A stretch of 64,000 bases of DNA, taken from positions 1 to 64,000 of the forward strand of contig JNDT01002267.1 of assembly GCA_000697055.1 (NCBI GenBank), in the 5' to 3' direction. Shown in pieces: positions 52,798 through 64,000 of this stretch (within the stretch, counting starts at the first letter, position 1; each line of letters starts with the position of its first letter). This stretch comes from Saksenaea vasiformis B4078. Its lineage: Eukaryota > Mucoromycota > Mucoromycetes > Mucorales > Saksenaeaceae. Under the pieces are notes generated by a model that searched no databases, was not told where the DNA came from, and worked only from the letters and a program-made list of their open reading frames with translations. A program made the position numbers and the translations under genes.

Positions 52798-54932
52798 AGC
52801 AATTGTAGTCTACGTCATATGGGCTTCAAAGAAGGGGTTGACGTTGGTCTTTTTTCATGCAATAGGACACAGATGAGCCATGGTATTTACCCTGGAACTT
52901 TCAATGCACAACTTACGGGAACAAATACGTTGCAAGTGTTTTCAATGACGGACGTATAATAGACTTCTTGTGTAAACGAATTCTCGCGACTGATTTAGTG
53001 TGTATCCGTCTCTAGGAAGGTGAACGTTCGCTATTCGATATGGACCGCTTGAGAATGAATTGCGCTACGCTCCATTAGGCTGTTGTAGGCAGAAACTTCC
53101 ATTTGAACAGGTGATATGAACTCCTAGCAATCACCCACGCTTGTAAATTATGGCACCTGCTTCAACCGGGAAACGCGGACACCGGATTTTCGTCGGTTTT
53201 GAATGAGGTTAGCTACCTATGGTAAACCCCATGCTGTGACCTAGTTCTTTTTGCGTGCTGTATTTTTCAATGCTATAAGGAAAAGCAGATTCATCAACCC
53301 AAAAGTGCATTTCATTGCTTTGTGATCGGTTCCCTAATGTCCACTTGGTATGCATGAAAATAACGCGATCGGATGGGTATTTAAAGGGGAAGAGTAATTT
53401 TGCTCTCCCCTCTCAAAAAATCTCCATTTTATCGCATACACAAGATCACTCGTGTCTTTCGCATATCATCTACTGCATAATCCTCTTCTTCCGAACCGCG
53501 CTGGCGTGTGTGCCTGTGCGACTGTAGCCTACGTTCAATCGAGTAGATGAATGGTATCACATTGAGAATCACGTATTTTGCACAATAGATATTTGTAAGA
53601 CCCATCTTTGGAGCTTTGACTTATACCGACATCACTAAGATATCGCATTGGATAACACAGACATGACGCAGTTTGGGAGACGTTGAAGGATGCCACCGAA
53701 GTCGAAAGTCTCAACTGCTGGAATAACAGACAGGAGATATTGTTGCGAGACATAGATATCCGCTGGGCAAAGAAGGAAAAAAGATAAAATAGTCGAGTCC
53801 AAAATAAACTTTGCCTTTGCTCAGATTGTGGGTGCAATAACAACAGGAAGTCTGCCTTGAACCAAGTTATTGGGCGTTTAATATTTGCACCAAACGCAGC
53901 CTGGTCACAAACCTCCCAATTCATCAAGAAGTATGCAATTGTTTGCCGCCTTGACAAATCAAACCTAGACGATCTTGAGCCTTTTTTTTGGTTTCTTCCG
54001 ACAAGCTGGAAATCTGCTTCTTTCACGGAAGACCGCAACGTGAACTTATGAAGTCATAAACGGTATTTCGATAAAAGAAAAAAAAGAAAAAGTTTTAGTA
54101 TTCATGTACAGGTTCATTAGATGTTCCTGACTGCAGTGCATGGATTGGTTTCAATGGATTCGATGACACTCCTTCTAGACTGGTGCCGTTTACATGTCTA
54201 CGACTGCCTTCTTATAACGCTAAAAGCAGTGTCAGTGTACTACTAAATACCGGTTAATCTAATCTATGCGCTGTGGGAAGACGGATGTTCGGCTGTTTTG
54301 CCGTAGTCACTTATTATTTTTCAGCTTGAAAATACCAAGTCTTATCCCCAGAAGGGTAGCAAACATATCCACTTCTTCTAGTCGCTTCTCTCGTGCGAGA
54401 GACCTCCTTATTTGGCTCATCCACTTAAACTAGCTTGTTTCGAGAGGATTCTGCACAAGCCATCTCATTGAAGTGCTCATTGTAAGAAACAACCATATTC
54501 CAGAGTGATTTTTCTGGCCAGCAACATGTCCACATGTCAAACGATGAACTATTTCGGGGTTGTAATCCGGAGCTCTCACAATTCAGGCACGTAACAAATG
54601 TGGGAATTATGCCGTGTGCTCAAAAATGAAGGAGTGCAGCGGACAGAGACTGCAGAGTGGTAACTTCGCATTATGCAATGACCTTGTTTAAGATGTGTTG
54701 GGAAAATTCGTAGGACTTTGTTTGTACAAAACACAAGCATATTGTCAGAGCGTAACAACACATCTTGGAACGTCATTCTGCATGAATAAAAAAGAAACAA
54801 AAGGAATTTCTGACAGTGACAATCTGAATAATGTATTTACAGGAAAAGGGTATTTGAAGATATGTTAGATATGTTTCTTTGTTAGTATCCAAAAGGCTGA
54901 GAGCTCAGCATGTATTGCGACTCCAAAGTCTA
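52798..54932. other. intergenic, no supported gene
   Basis: 2.1 kb without a recognisable gene. A near-palindrome (GGGGAAGAG...CTCTCCCC, 53386-53410) follows a TATTTAAA sequence (53378-53385). A 167-codon minus-strand frame (54038-53535) is open but shows no motifs or splice structure. The right end is the 3' flank of the coiled-coil gene. Confidence 0.4.
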
Positions 54933-56771
54933 TCATTCAGTGCTCAGCATTTTGTACCACTCGTCATTTCTGAGATGGTTTACCTGTTCCAAAACACCGT
55001 GGCGGACGTACAAACTCGTCACATGGCGCAGCGATGCGTGTAAAAGGTCCACAAGTGTGGCTTGATATTGGGTGTTACAAGCACCCTCTGGGGCCGAGAT
55101 GGACAGAAGATTACGAGCTAGTGCACAAGCCGATCGAGTGTCTTGATGTAACTTTGGAAATACATAAGCAATCTTTGCGGCAAAATGGAAACAAGCGCCT
55201 ACCTTATCCACTTGATGCTGAAGTTCGTGCTTTTGTTTTTTGAGCTCCTCCGTTGTGTGCTTGTATACAATCAATTCAGCTATGTCCTTGCGTATCTGCT
55301 CCTCCAATATTGCCATATTTGCCTGAACACCGTGTCTTCGATCAATCTCCTTGCCGAGACGATCTTTCAGTACTGCTATTTCGCCCTGCATCCGCGTCTG
55401 TTCCGATCGACTCGCTTCTTGCACCTCCGCCAACTTCTTTTCCCAATGTGCTTGGACATCTGTTGCATCGTACGACATGGATGCCTGAATATCCAGAATC
55501 TTTTCTTTCCATTCTCGCTCCAGACGTGCCACTGTTTCTTCCTTATCTTGCTTGAGTTCACGTCCCAGTTCATCCAGCGCCGATTGGTGTTCTATCTGCC
55601 ACACTGCCTTTGCCGTTTCAAACTGCTCCTTCACTTCACGCAAAATCTCGTCGTGTTCTGATTTGAAATTTTGCATCTTGGCCTCGTTGTGCATCGCCGC
55701 CTCACGGGCTTCGTTGACAAACAACTCTTTCATCCGCGCCATCTCGCTGTCAAAACTATCAGTGATTTGCCTAATTTTCTTCTTCTGTTTTTCATCAAAT
55801 TCTTGTAGCTGACCCTCGGCCGTTTCCAACTGTGATTCTAACTCTGCAATACGCATGCGGTGTCTTTGTTGTTCTTCCTCAATTAATCGAAGTTTTTGCT
55901 GGTATCGTTGATTTGCCTTGCGGAGATCTGTATCATCCACACCATCCTCGTCGCTCGTTGCAGCGGAGACAAGCGATAGCTCAGCTTTCAAAGATTCCAG
56001 TTCCTTGGTATAACCAGTGCGTTCCTCATCCCATTTTGCACGTTCCTCTACACGTTCTGCACGCTCTTTTGCAAGTTCGTTACGTAAAAGTTGAAGTTCG
56101 TTCATCTCCTCGTTATCACAGTGATCGTGAGCTTTTTTTAGCTCCCCGTAGGCGGTATCCTTGGCACTCAGACGCTCCTGCAAATTTGAGAGTCTCTGGT
56201 TATGCTTTTTCTGCTCTGCCTGCATCATTTTGTCGTATTGCAAACGCAGTTCCCTGACATCCTCATCATGGTCTTGTTTTTCGGCCTCTAGTTGCTGTTG
56301 CAGTCCCTGAATCTTTTTTGTTGTTTTTCATTTATTGAATCGTCAGTTTTAGGTCGGGTTTCTTGGGAAAAAGTAGCCTACCTGGTTCATCAACTCAGTT
56401 TCAACGTCCTGGAGCCGTTTCTCTAGCAACGTTTCTTTCATTTTCATTTCTCGAAGCAGCTGTCACGCCATCATGTCAGTTCATCCTGTGTAAAAGCCGG
56501 CGATAGTCGGACGAACTTACACTTGCTGTGTTTTTATCATACTTGGCTTGGTCTTCTTGCAGTTTACGTTCCAGGTACTCTGCGCGGTCCCTGTACTCAC
56601 GGCTATCCCGCATCACCTAATGTTTATTGTTAGGTAACAAGGACAAGGAAACGGTTGAACTCTTTTTTTTTTCCTTTTTACCGTTGCTCGCTCAACTTCC
56701 CAGTCTTCGATGGGAGTTGAGGGTCCCAGCGTCATGTTTCGTTTTATTTCTTTGCGTGTTGGCGTTTCCAT
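54933..56771 (-). CDS. long coiled-coil protein of unknown function
   Basis: Five exons (56771-56682, 56616-56521, 56459-56382, 56312-55203, 55151-54933) give 530 residues. After a short N-terminal region (METPTRKEIKRNMTLGPSTP) nearly the whole chain to residue about 455 is heptad-patterned and rich in E, K, Q, L and R, as in myosin-tail, kinesin-stalk or spindle-pole proteins, but no motor or other catalytic domain is present. The C-terminal 75 residues (NLLSISAPEG through VNHLRNDEWYKMLSTE) are not coiled coil and may be a targeting domain. The last intron (55202-55152) is 51 nt, lacks a stop in frame and could be retained. It is likely a cytoskeletal or scaffold protein. Family not identified. 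Confidence 0.75.
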
Positions 56772-56879
56772 CGAGTAAAGGAAAAGTAATAAAGAAAGAA
56801 AGGAATGGTGCTACTCGGAAGTTACTGTTTTTCTTTTTCGCGGTCATGATTCATTCAACGTCGTGCAACGTCTTACGTT
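56772..56879. other. short interval before a transposase relic
   Basis: Presumed promoter of the coiled-coil gene. Nothing else is seen. Confidence 0.4.
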
Positions 56880-57350
56880 TCACATGCACCCAAATGCATA
56901 CAGTCATTCCAGAAAGTGAAGTTGCTGCTTTTGAATTTGATGTCGTGCAAAAAATCGTTGTGTTCGAGAATGATGTCACACGCGCTTCAAACGTATGTGA
57001 GCTTCTTCAAGGCAACTCTTGATGAAATGGACAAGTACCCAGAAATGAGGGGATATTATCTTGTCATAAATACTATTTCTATCCATAGCTCAACTGACGT
57101 AGGAAAATATATTCCTTCTCAAAGATATATAGTTATGTATGTCCTCCTTCGTATTCTCCTGAACTGTATCAAACTGAGCAGTTACTGGTCGGTTGTTAAG
57201 ATTAAAATTAAGCGAAGTTCTTCGAAAAGAATCATGATGATAAGGATTAGTGACGCATGCAATAGTTTATATTTAAGTGATTTTAAAGGCTTTGTTTTTC
57301 ATTCTGTTAAATGTTTTGGTAGATGTCTCAATCAGGAGAGGCTATAAAGG
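56880..57350 (+). pseudogene. Tc1/mariner-type (DDE_3) transposase, C-terminal relic
   Basis: A plus-strand frame reads FFKATLDEMDKYPEMRGYYL, then VINTISIHSS, then a degraded segment, then YWSVVKIKIKRSS and ACNSLYLSDFKGFV. This aligns by eye with the end of Mucorales DDE_3 transposases, in which the second catalytic Asp sits in an xMDNxxIH motif and the last acidic residue in SPxLNPIExxW. Here the Asp position reads VINTISIH (no Asp), and the SPxLNPIE block has been replaced by unrelated residues, so the copy cannot be catalytic. It is a fragment of the type of element whose N-terminus may be the relic at 37.3-38.1 kb. Confidence 0.6.
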
Positions 57351-57840
57351 ATGTGGTATTGTATGAGTGAGGAAAACGAAGAAGAAATATAATCGTTCGG
57401 TTGTAAGTGAACACCAAGTACTGATATGGTCAGTGTCAAAGAACTCAATGGGTTGATGGTGATAAAGGTATCAACTGAGTGATCAGGAATAAAGAGGGAA
57501 ACGTGGATCAAAAATAAAGTCAAAAGCGGTAGAAAACCAAAGAGAATACAGATAAACTTGCTTGCCAAAGTAATATCATGCTGAAAACTGTCTTTATTGC
57601 AATCCCTATGAGGGCTATTTATACTAGTTCTTGTTCATGGTTGTTCTACAAATAATCATCGTCATGATTGATATTTAGTGAGTCCAATCATGAAAAGGAT
57701 CAAAGTGATCATGTAAGAGGATCAGAAAGGTCGTGACACGCATCGAAGTGATCGTTTCGGAGTAGGAGTTTGATTTCGGGTTTTCAGGAGCGTGTTTGAC
57801 AGCAGATTGACTCCAAGATGTCGGAATTGTGCTGTAGTAG
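57351..57840. other. no gene seen
   Basis: AT-rich interval between two relics; no recognisable feature. Confidence 0.35.
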
Positions 57841-58713
57841 GTGAAAAAGTGTTGGCATTGTCGGGAAAATGGTCATGCCCAACTGTGTGAGTTGTATAGA
57901 GTCTGTCAGTATTGTTTGAGGTCGTTGTTTTTGAGATTGCGTTTTGGTCATTGCGAAATGTTGTTGCATTGTGATCACGACTATGCTCCACGTCGTCGAC
58001 TGGTTTTGGATATCGGCTGTAGCCACTTGGTACCTTACAGCATATCAACAACACTCCCCCCAGAGACAACAACGTGCCGAATGTGTGGCCAACATCGTAC
58101 AGCGATGTCGATGGCATCAAATTGGTCATCGGCACCAAAATTTTCAACGCGCTGGTTACATCAAGCCTACGTATCGGCATTGATCTCCAACCTGGAATTA
58201 GCCCAGTCACTTCCAACTTCATCTTGAAGGCATACGAAAGATTGTTTGCCACAAAAATATCGTCAAGAAATCTGCTTGGGAGGGTTTGCAGAATTGCTAA
58301 GGACACGGAAGCATGCTCAAATTGACGATTTTGACATTCCTGCTCAGATTCACCAACGATATCACTACCCAACCCTATACAACCCTTACCCTCGTAGATT
58401 GGGATAACGGTGGTGACAACACAGGCTACCGTGTTGGTTCAGACCTTTTTCAGAAAATTGCGTTGGCCGTTGTAATCGGTTCCAATACGTTAAAAAAGCA
58501 GGAAGTCGCCAAAATGGCTGGAAAGCTTGAGAAAGGGACAACAAAAACGTAATTGATACCATTGAACAACTGTTTGGCAGCGCCGAAGACTTATAGATCC
58601 TTGGCAATAGAGCACTCAACCAACAATTACAGCTCGTCGCTAACCAGTTGCCACCAATGATCACAACAGCAACCCAATCTGTGCTTGCAGGTGTCGAAAA
58701 AGCTTTCCAGGAT
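57841..58713 (+). pseudogene. decayed plus-strand gene, zinc-knuckle-like start, unknown family
   Basis: A zinc-knuckle-like CWHCRENGHAQLC followed by VCQYC opens the region (57847-57920). Later frames give LVIGTKIFNALVTSSLRIGI, KAYERLFATKISSRNLLGRV and RIAKDTE (58100-58320), then DLFQKIALAVVIGSNTLKKQ (58440-58500). The last is IEQLFGSAEDL, an in-frame TAG, and LNQQLQLVANQLPPM ending with TGA at 58713. The pieces lie in different frames, and at least one true stop interrupts them. A nucleic-acid-binding knuckle next to a helical protein suggests a retrotransposon gag-like origin, but I do not recognise a specific family. A poly-A tract lies 140 bp downstream. Confidence 0.35.
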
Positions 58714-58852
58714 TGAACAAGATAACCCCAATTCTCATCTTCCGCTCAATGATTACAATAAAAATGCATAACAAATGATTCTCCCTGTCACTGTCATCGT
58801 CTTGAGCTCTGTCTTCGTGATTGAAGTTGGAAATCTTGTTAGAGTCCGTAGC

Positions 58853-58876
58853 AAAAAAAAAAAAAAAAAAAAAAAA
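58853..58876. repeat. A24 homopolymer
   Basis: 24 consecutive A on the plus strand, about 100 bp after an AATAAA-like signal (about 58757). It could be a microsatellite or the poly-A tail of a retroposed copy of the pseudogene to its left. Confidence 0.85.
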
Positions 58877-59372
58877 TAAATTCAAGGTTAAAGCACTCAT
58901 TCAGTCCTTCACATGTGTTGACTTTACAAAAGGACAACGATTCAGAGACCGAGCGAACGTTTAGTGCGCATAGCAATTCACTATTACTATTGATGCGCTA
59001 CCCACATGGAGTCTGCAGCATTTACGACCGGAAACCGTGATTCTCTCTCAGTATACTGAAATATTTAATCACGTCGCGTCTGCTGACAATTGGGCTATAC
59101 AGGAAAATCTCCCATATGCGAGAAGTTGATGCTTTGAGGATGTGCCTGCTCCAGTTAAAAATGGCTTCAAATTGTAGACAACATAACCCCGTAATGATAA
59201 TGACCAGTTTACAACAACGTTGAACCAAATGAGATACATTGTGTTTAGGCCGAGAGAAAATAATGGCAATGATTTGTTTAAAGGTGGTAGGGCTTGACAC
59301 GGAATGCGCAATGTACATGAAAAGTGGTGCTGAGAAAATAAACAATCCATCTGGTTTTCCTTTTTTTTTTTA

Positions 59373-59927
59373 CTAATCTTCTTCCATCGCATCTCCTTCC
59401 CCTTCTGCCTCTTCTCCTTCTCCTTCTTCTTGTACTTCGTCATCGTCTCGTGGCAATGAAGTCATCACAGTATTCAGCATATCCATTAAATCGTCCTCGC
59501 TAAATCGTTCTTCGCATTCTTCAATCAACTGTATCAGGTTTTGTAAGTTCCAAATCCTGCTTCAAATATTGACGTCTCACCAGATAGATATCCACTGCAC
59601 TTTTCGGTCGCAAATTCACAATCTGAAGCTTCTCGGCGCGTGTGAGTTTAAATGGTGCGAGTCTTTCTAACAAGTCTTTCAACTGCTCCGAAGACTGCGT
59701 GCCACATGGGGTCTCTTTTAAATATTCTGTTAACTGGGAATCTGTCAGTGATTCATGTAGACATGCTAGTGGATATTCACTTCAAATTGTATGGTTCGTA
59801 AATGTTCTGAGTACTCTATCTCTGGATTCGCTATTTGTGCTGCTTTTTGAATATCTTGCTGTTCTTGTAATAGTTTTAAAACTTCATAGTTGCTGATTAA
59901 TGCCGCCCTGGCGTTTTTGATGTGCAT
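59373..59927 (-). CDS. RPC17: RNA polymerase III subunit RPC9 (RPC17/CGRP-receptor component)
   Basis: Three exons (59927-59781, 59733-59581, 59528-59373) give 151 residues. RPC9 pairs with RPC8 to form the stalk of RNA polymerase III, the counterpart of Rpb4/Rpb7, and contacts initiation factors. The start MHIKNARAALISNYEVLKLL matches the family N-terminus. The central LTEYLKETPC leads to the HRDC-like helical domain, with KLTRAEKLQIVNLRPKSAVD and LIEECEERFSEDDLMDMLNT as its two conserved blocks. The C-terminus is an acidic tail (EEGEGEEAEGEGD, then MEED). Length is like the human protein (148 aa). Introns are short (47 and 52 nt) with good sites. Identity is firm. Confidence 0.92.
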
Positions 59928-62559
59928 CGTTTATGCGTCAAACTGTGCTTCACGTTTTCGAGAGGCCCATTTAATTCTCGTTGTCTAAGCCACAAGGGAT
60001 GGCTATCCTAAGCCATCCCAAGGAACTGGAACCCTTTTTGACAGCTGCGAACTGCAGTTAACTGGACATTGGGTCGCTAATGCAATAAGAAAATGCGCAT
60101 CCTATCTCCAATGGTCTTTGTGATGAAGTTTATCTCGAAACCGTTCAGTGTTAAAAACAATGAATTGCGCGTGCGAGCTCGACAGCGGGCTTTAGTTGAT
60201 AACCAGCCTGCTATCTTTCACAGGCAGCATTCGCGATGCCTCTGTTCTCTGGACACGAATACAGCACGGGCTACAGCGGCCTCGCATCTGTTATATTTTT
60301 TTTGCTAAATTTCTTCATCAGGATACAATGGAGAGCGCCCTGTTCCTGTTTTACTGGATCAATAATCAGCTGCCAGAGCTTATATGTCACGCCCACGTCA
60401 ACATCCTAGACTCAGCAGACGAAACAAAACTGCAGGTTATTACCTTTGTTTCACAGTGGCGTACTTCACGAAGAAGTGCATTAGACTTGCAACCACGATA
60501 TATTAGGTTATATTCGAAGAGATTGTTCGTTCTCAGTTACTTCGTTCGTATGATGCTAATACAATCTCTATGAACGACTACCTCGTCTAGATTAATAATC
60601 TCTTCAAGAATACCAAAACTTTGTAGACGTTTCTCTAATTATTCATGGTAACTTATGCTTCTTTCGGGAAATTGATCGACTCCCGGTTATCCTAAGTTGC
60701 TAAGAAATGCCGCTTGCCGAAGAAGTAGCAACGATTTTCACATGAAGGATTATATCTCGATGTCGAGCACCTGTTGACTTTGACCAAAATGATGCGCGTC
60801 ATTATTGGCCAGGATTATAGCAATTGAAGCGCTATGGTGTGTCACTTCTTGTGGTAGTTATGAAGAAATCAAGAGACCATCGACGAGCCGAACAACGTTC
60901 GTTTTTGTCGCTAGAGACGTTGTATTGAATCTGATCAGCCCAGCTAACTCGTTTTAGGGATCTACGTCCTGGCTGACTTTCTTCTGCTGCGTTTGAATCA
61001 AAAGTCTAGCTTTCCTCCTACCCTAGTCATGCATCTGCGGCCGTCTTTACCTAGCACCTAGACTTTGTTTATACGGTTTTCTTTCCTATTGATGAGGACA
61101 GCCTTCAAATAGTACAAGACAGCTCAACCATGAAACCAGCCTACTGCTTCTGTGACATCTAGCATCAGCTCAATTACCGTTACTACACGGGTCCTGTAGA
61201 TGGGTGTACAAGGATACACAGGACCGAAGATACTAAAATGACCTCTTAATACTCGTGATGTATTAGGATGGAAATTTCTACGCCTTCCAGTTATGTCAAT
61301 TGAGTTCAGAAGGATATCGCAGTCAGATTGGATATATTGCTTGAAGACAACGTCGCATTTACGCACCAAATTACACGAGCTGATGTAAGAAGACCAAAAT
61401 CCGTTTCGAGCCATCGGCGACTTGCCCTATTTGTTAATGCGGAATGATTCGACAAGCGGCGTAATCTGTGCTCCACCCATTTAACACAAAAAAAAAAGTC
61501 TATCTTCATCCGACGCTACTATGGTTGACATCATGCACAGGCACAAGCAATATCAAGATAGCAACTGCTTTTGTGCGTTTGCACCGTGTTCCTTGAGTAG
61601 CACATCTCTGTACAGGGTCTGTTACACACAAAAAAAGGTATATTTGTACTCACAAACTTTGACGTCCAAAAGGCAAACTGCAGTAATCCTTAACAGCCAC
61701 CCCTGGTGTCATTAGTTAAAACGGTGGCCAACATAGCTGCTGCTGCTGCATTGTTTAAAAGAAAACAGTTCTGTACAAGATTTTACGTGAGAACCACAGC
61801 TCCGTTTCTGGATGCAAGCTTGACAATGTATGATTGGTTACTAACCTTTTACCGGTTTATTCTTATGGATTTTTCCGTGGTTCTGTATTTGTTACGTGTT
61901 TCAAAGGGCTTTGGACGATAACGGAAGATACATTGACCGACCGAACGGATATAGACCGCTCGCGCCCGAAGGAAGAATAGGCCATTTTCGTAAAATGACC
62001 AGACGGAATCTGTTGGAGTATCGTAGCAACAGTAGCAATAGATATCTTCTTGGAACATGGATCCGTTATTGACAAAAGCTCATGTATTTCCTTTTCATCC
62101 TGTGTTCCCCGATCCATACTAAGTTCAGCCTAGCGCCACTTCCAAGTCGTAGGTTGCATGCACTTGAATTCAAAGACAGAAATGAGAGAATTCCAATCAT
62201 TGGCTCTAGTTACTCAACAACGCCACACTTGGACTGCCAAGAACAAAAAAGTGTTTACAGCAACGATGGTAGACTTTATCCTTAACTTAACTCATTCTTG
62301 TTCGTTTGTCATCTCGATGAAATAGCTTGTAACAACGCGTTATTTGCAGAACCTGGATGGAAATAGGTTTATCCGTGTGGTGAAAAAAAAACCCTGCCTA
62401 GCCTCAACCCGCACATGAACCGAAATTTTGAGTCGTCTATCACAGTGTGTGTTTCCCAAAAAAGGAAATAAACCGGGTACAGTAGCTAGACCAGGCGAAA
62501 TTGCAGAACCTTCACTGGCTTCTTTCTTCTTCACTCTTTCTTTCTTTTCCAAAACTAAC
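59928..62559. other. intergenic, no supported gene
   Basis: 2.6 kb with several 60-125-codon open frames on both strands, for example 60196-60573 (+), containing SALFLFYWINNQLPELICHA. None has recognisable motifs, consistent splicing or frame continuity. Possibly decayed sequence. The last 200 bp are a pyrimidine-rich promoter for the kinase gene. Confidence 0.4.
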
Positions 62560-64000
62560 ATGGGGTTTTTTGCCACACTTGACGCCCTCGTCCATGGCGG
62601 TATTCAACAGCCAGAATCGTATAGCAAGAAAGCAAACTACCAACTAGGAGCTGATTTAGGTATTAAAAGAACCAAGAACCAGCGTGACATGGCGTGCATT
62701 TGCTGAACTATCCTTAAAGGAAGCGGCGCGTTTGGAACGGTGAAGAGAGCAACACGTATTTCTGACAAGAAGGAAGTTGCTATCAAGATCATTTCGAAAC
62801 GCTTTATGAAGGGTCGTTTTGAGATGGTCCATGCAGAGATGGACATCCTGCAGAGTTTAGATCATCCCAATGTCATTGGGTTCTATGACTGGTTTGAGTC
62901 AAGGTACATGTGTTGGCTGCATCATTTTTTTAGGGAGAACCCTACTGACGTTTTGTTCCATTCAAGAGAGAAATTCTATCTTGTATTTGAATTGTAAGTT
63001 TTTTTTGCTAATTTAAGTTCTTTAATTTGTGTTCACTCATGCAAATTGATCCAGAGCAACAGGCGGTGAATTGTTTGACCGCCTCTTTGAACGCGGCAAA
63101 TTTACGGAAAAAGATGCTGTTCTCGTAGTCAAATCCGTTCTCACAGGTCTTGCTTATCTTCATTCACACAATGTTGTGCACCGAGGTAGGAGTGATGTGA
63201 CACAGACCAACCAACTGATTTTTGTGGATAGACATGAAACCCGAGAATTTACTTTTCAAGAACCAAGAAACAGAAGCTGATTTGCTGATTTGCGATTTTG
63301 GGTAAGACAGCCTGAAAGCTTAGTGCATAAGTTTACTGAATCCTGTCAACACATAGTATTGCAAAGATGAGCGATGAAAGCGAAGCTGATTTGGAGACTG
63401 TTTGTGGTTCTCCTGCCTATGTCGGTAGGTGTACACTCCATAGCGATCATAATATACTTTGCTTACAGATGCATGATGAAATATATTAGCTCCAGAAGTC
63501 ATTCTTCGAAAGGGCTATGGTCCTGCAGTTGACATGTGGGCCGTTGGGTAAGACTTTGTTCTACCGTAGATAATGATCATTAACTCACCTTGGTCATGTT
63601 TTTTCACACAAACAGTGTCATCACCTATGTTCTGTACGTATCCACTTTTGCCTTTTCTTATTTAACCATGATTCCTAATTGATTGGAAAAAATCATGTAG
63701 TTTATGTGGATATCAGCCATTCCAAGCTGAAGATCAAGTGGAGCTTTTCGACGAAATTACACATGGACGTTTCGAATTTCATGAAAGATACTGGAGAAAT
63801 ATCTCACAAGATGGTAACTATCATGTTTTTATGGCATTTCGAAAAGCTAAATTATGGGAATGACAGCCAAGGACTTTATCCGCCAGCTGTTGACATTAGA
63901 CCCTGAGAAGCGTCCAACTGCTGCCGAGGCTCTCAAGAACAAATGGATGACAGGAAACGAAGCAATGGATATCGATATTTTGGATACAGTGCGCGAGAAT
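62560..64000 (+). CDS. Ca2+/calmodulin-dependent protein kinase, CaMKI-like (partial, runs off the window)
   Basis: Ten exons are readable: 62560-62659, 62720-62903, 62967-62993, 63055-63185, 63232-63301, 63357-63424, 63490-63547, 63616-63633, 63701-63813, and 63867 to the window end. The protein begins MGFFATLDALVHGG, and the kinase domain follows. LGSGAFGTVKR is the glycine loop, VAIKIISK carries the catalytic Lys, HRDMKPENLLF the catalytic Asp, and CDFGIAK is the DFG motif. GSPAYVAPEV is the APE region, and CGYQPF and KRPTAAEAL follow. The order and the GGELFDRL motif fit the CaMKI/Cmk group. The autoinhibitory and calmodulin-binding region would lie beyond 64000. Exons 3 (27 nt) and 8 (18 nt) are very short. 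It likely phosphorylates targets in calcium signalling. Confidence 0.93.

Noticed and set aside
53386..53410. GGGGAAGAG...CTCTCCCC near-palindrome
   Set aside because: It has one bulge, no adjacent gene and no T-run, so there is not enough to call a terminator or RNA gene.
53535..54038. 167-codon minus-strand open frame
   Set aside because: No recognisable domain, Ser/Leu-rich shadow-like composition, no splice partners, and a competing plus-strand frame. Not supported as a gene.
57722..58372. 216-codon minus-strand open frame
   Set aside because: It is long, but its text has no motif, no upstream promoter or splice context, and it lies opposite plus-strand fragments that look more like real protein (zinc knuckle, SSRNLLGRV). 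Treated as a shadow.
60093..60573. plus-strand frames of 71 and 125 codons
   Set aside because: No motif, no neighbouring exons and no sign of selection visible; considered chance or very old debris.
1..64000. tRNA, rRNA, CRISPR arrays and bacterial-type signals
   Set aside because: No tRNA-like cloverleaf with proper A- and B-box spacing was noticed, no rRNA core sequences, and no regularly spaced repeats. Bacterial features are not expected in this intron-rich fungal DNA.

Overview
The window is nuclear DNA of a filamentous fungus, most likely an early-diverging one (Mucoromycota, Mucorales-like). The basis is compact eukaryotic genes with many 45-70 nt GT-AG introns and CTAAC-type branch sites, no bacterial operons, A/T and microsatellite tracts between genes, and several proteins and transposon relics of Mucorales type. 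The exact species cannot be named from the sequence.

Layout. 1-6.1 kb is transposon-derived: a Tc1/mariner transposase fragment (585-998), a decayed Fanzor (eukaryotic TnpB-like) gene (3718-4512, +), and a frameshifted Mutator-like transposase (4628-6118, -) pointing at it. 6.6-36.2 kb is a gene-rich housekeeping block: NAC-beta, an ECL1-type factor, a YANK-like kinase, an O-fucosyltransferase-like Golgi-type protein, an HBS1 gene that also encodes a SKI7-like isoform, a secreted GH5 glycosylceramidase, a Dbl-type RhoGEF, an F-box protein, GTP cyclohydrolase I, a CUE-like orphan and the NAD-isocitrate dehydrogenase subunit. 36.3-38.1 kb holds decayed coding fragments, including a transposase-like N-terminus. 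Then come an HDHD2-type phosphatase (38.2-39.4) and a 13-exon gene (40.1-45.1) for a 1451-aa protein with three tandem MACPF-signature modules and a Sel1-like tail. 45.9-52.8 kb has small genes (an orphan, cyclophilin A, a 78-aa hydrophilic protein, a single-pass membrane protein in pieces, and the HIG1 protein RCF1). 54.9-56.8 kb is a coiled-coil protein, 56.9-58.9 kb more transposon or pseudogene relics, 59.4-59.9 kb RNA polymerase III subunit RPC9, and 62.6 kb to the end a CaMK-type kinase cut off by the window.

The genes do not form a pathway cluster; most are independent housekeeping or signalling functions. The three points that most deserve follow-up are the Fanzor/MULE pair, the HBS1/SKI7 alternative terminal exon, and the triple MACPF-like/Sel1 protein, whose three modules share the same intron phases. 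Exon structures were deduced by eye from splice consensus, reading phase and family similarity. For every gene called complete, the summed exon length is divisible by three.
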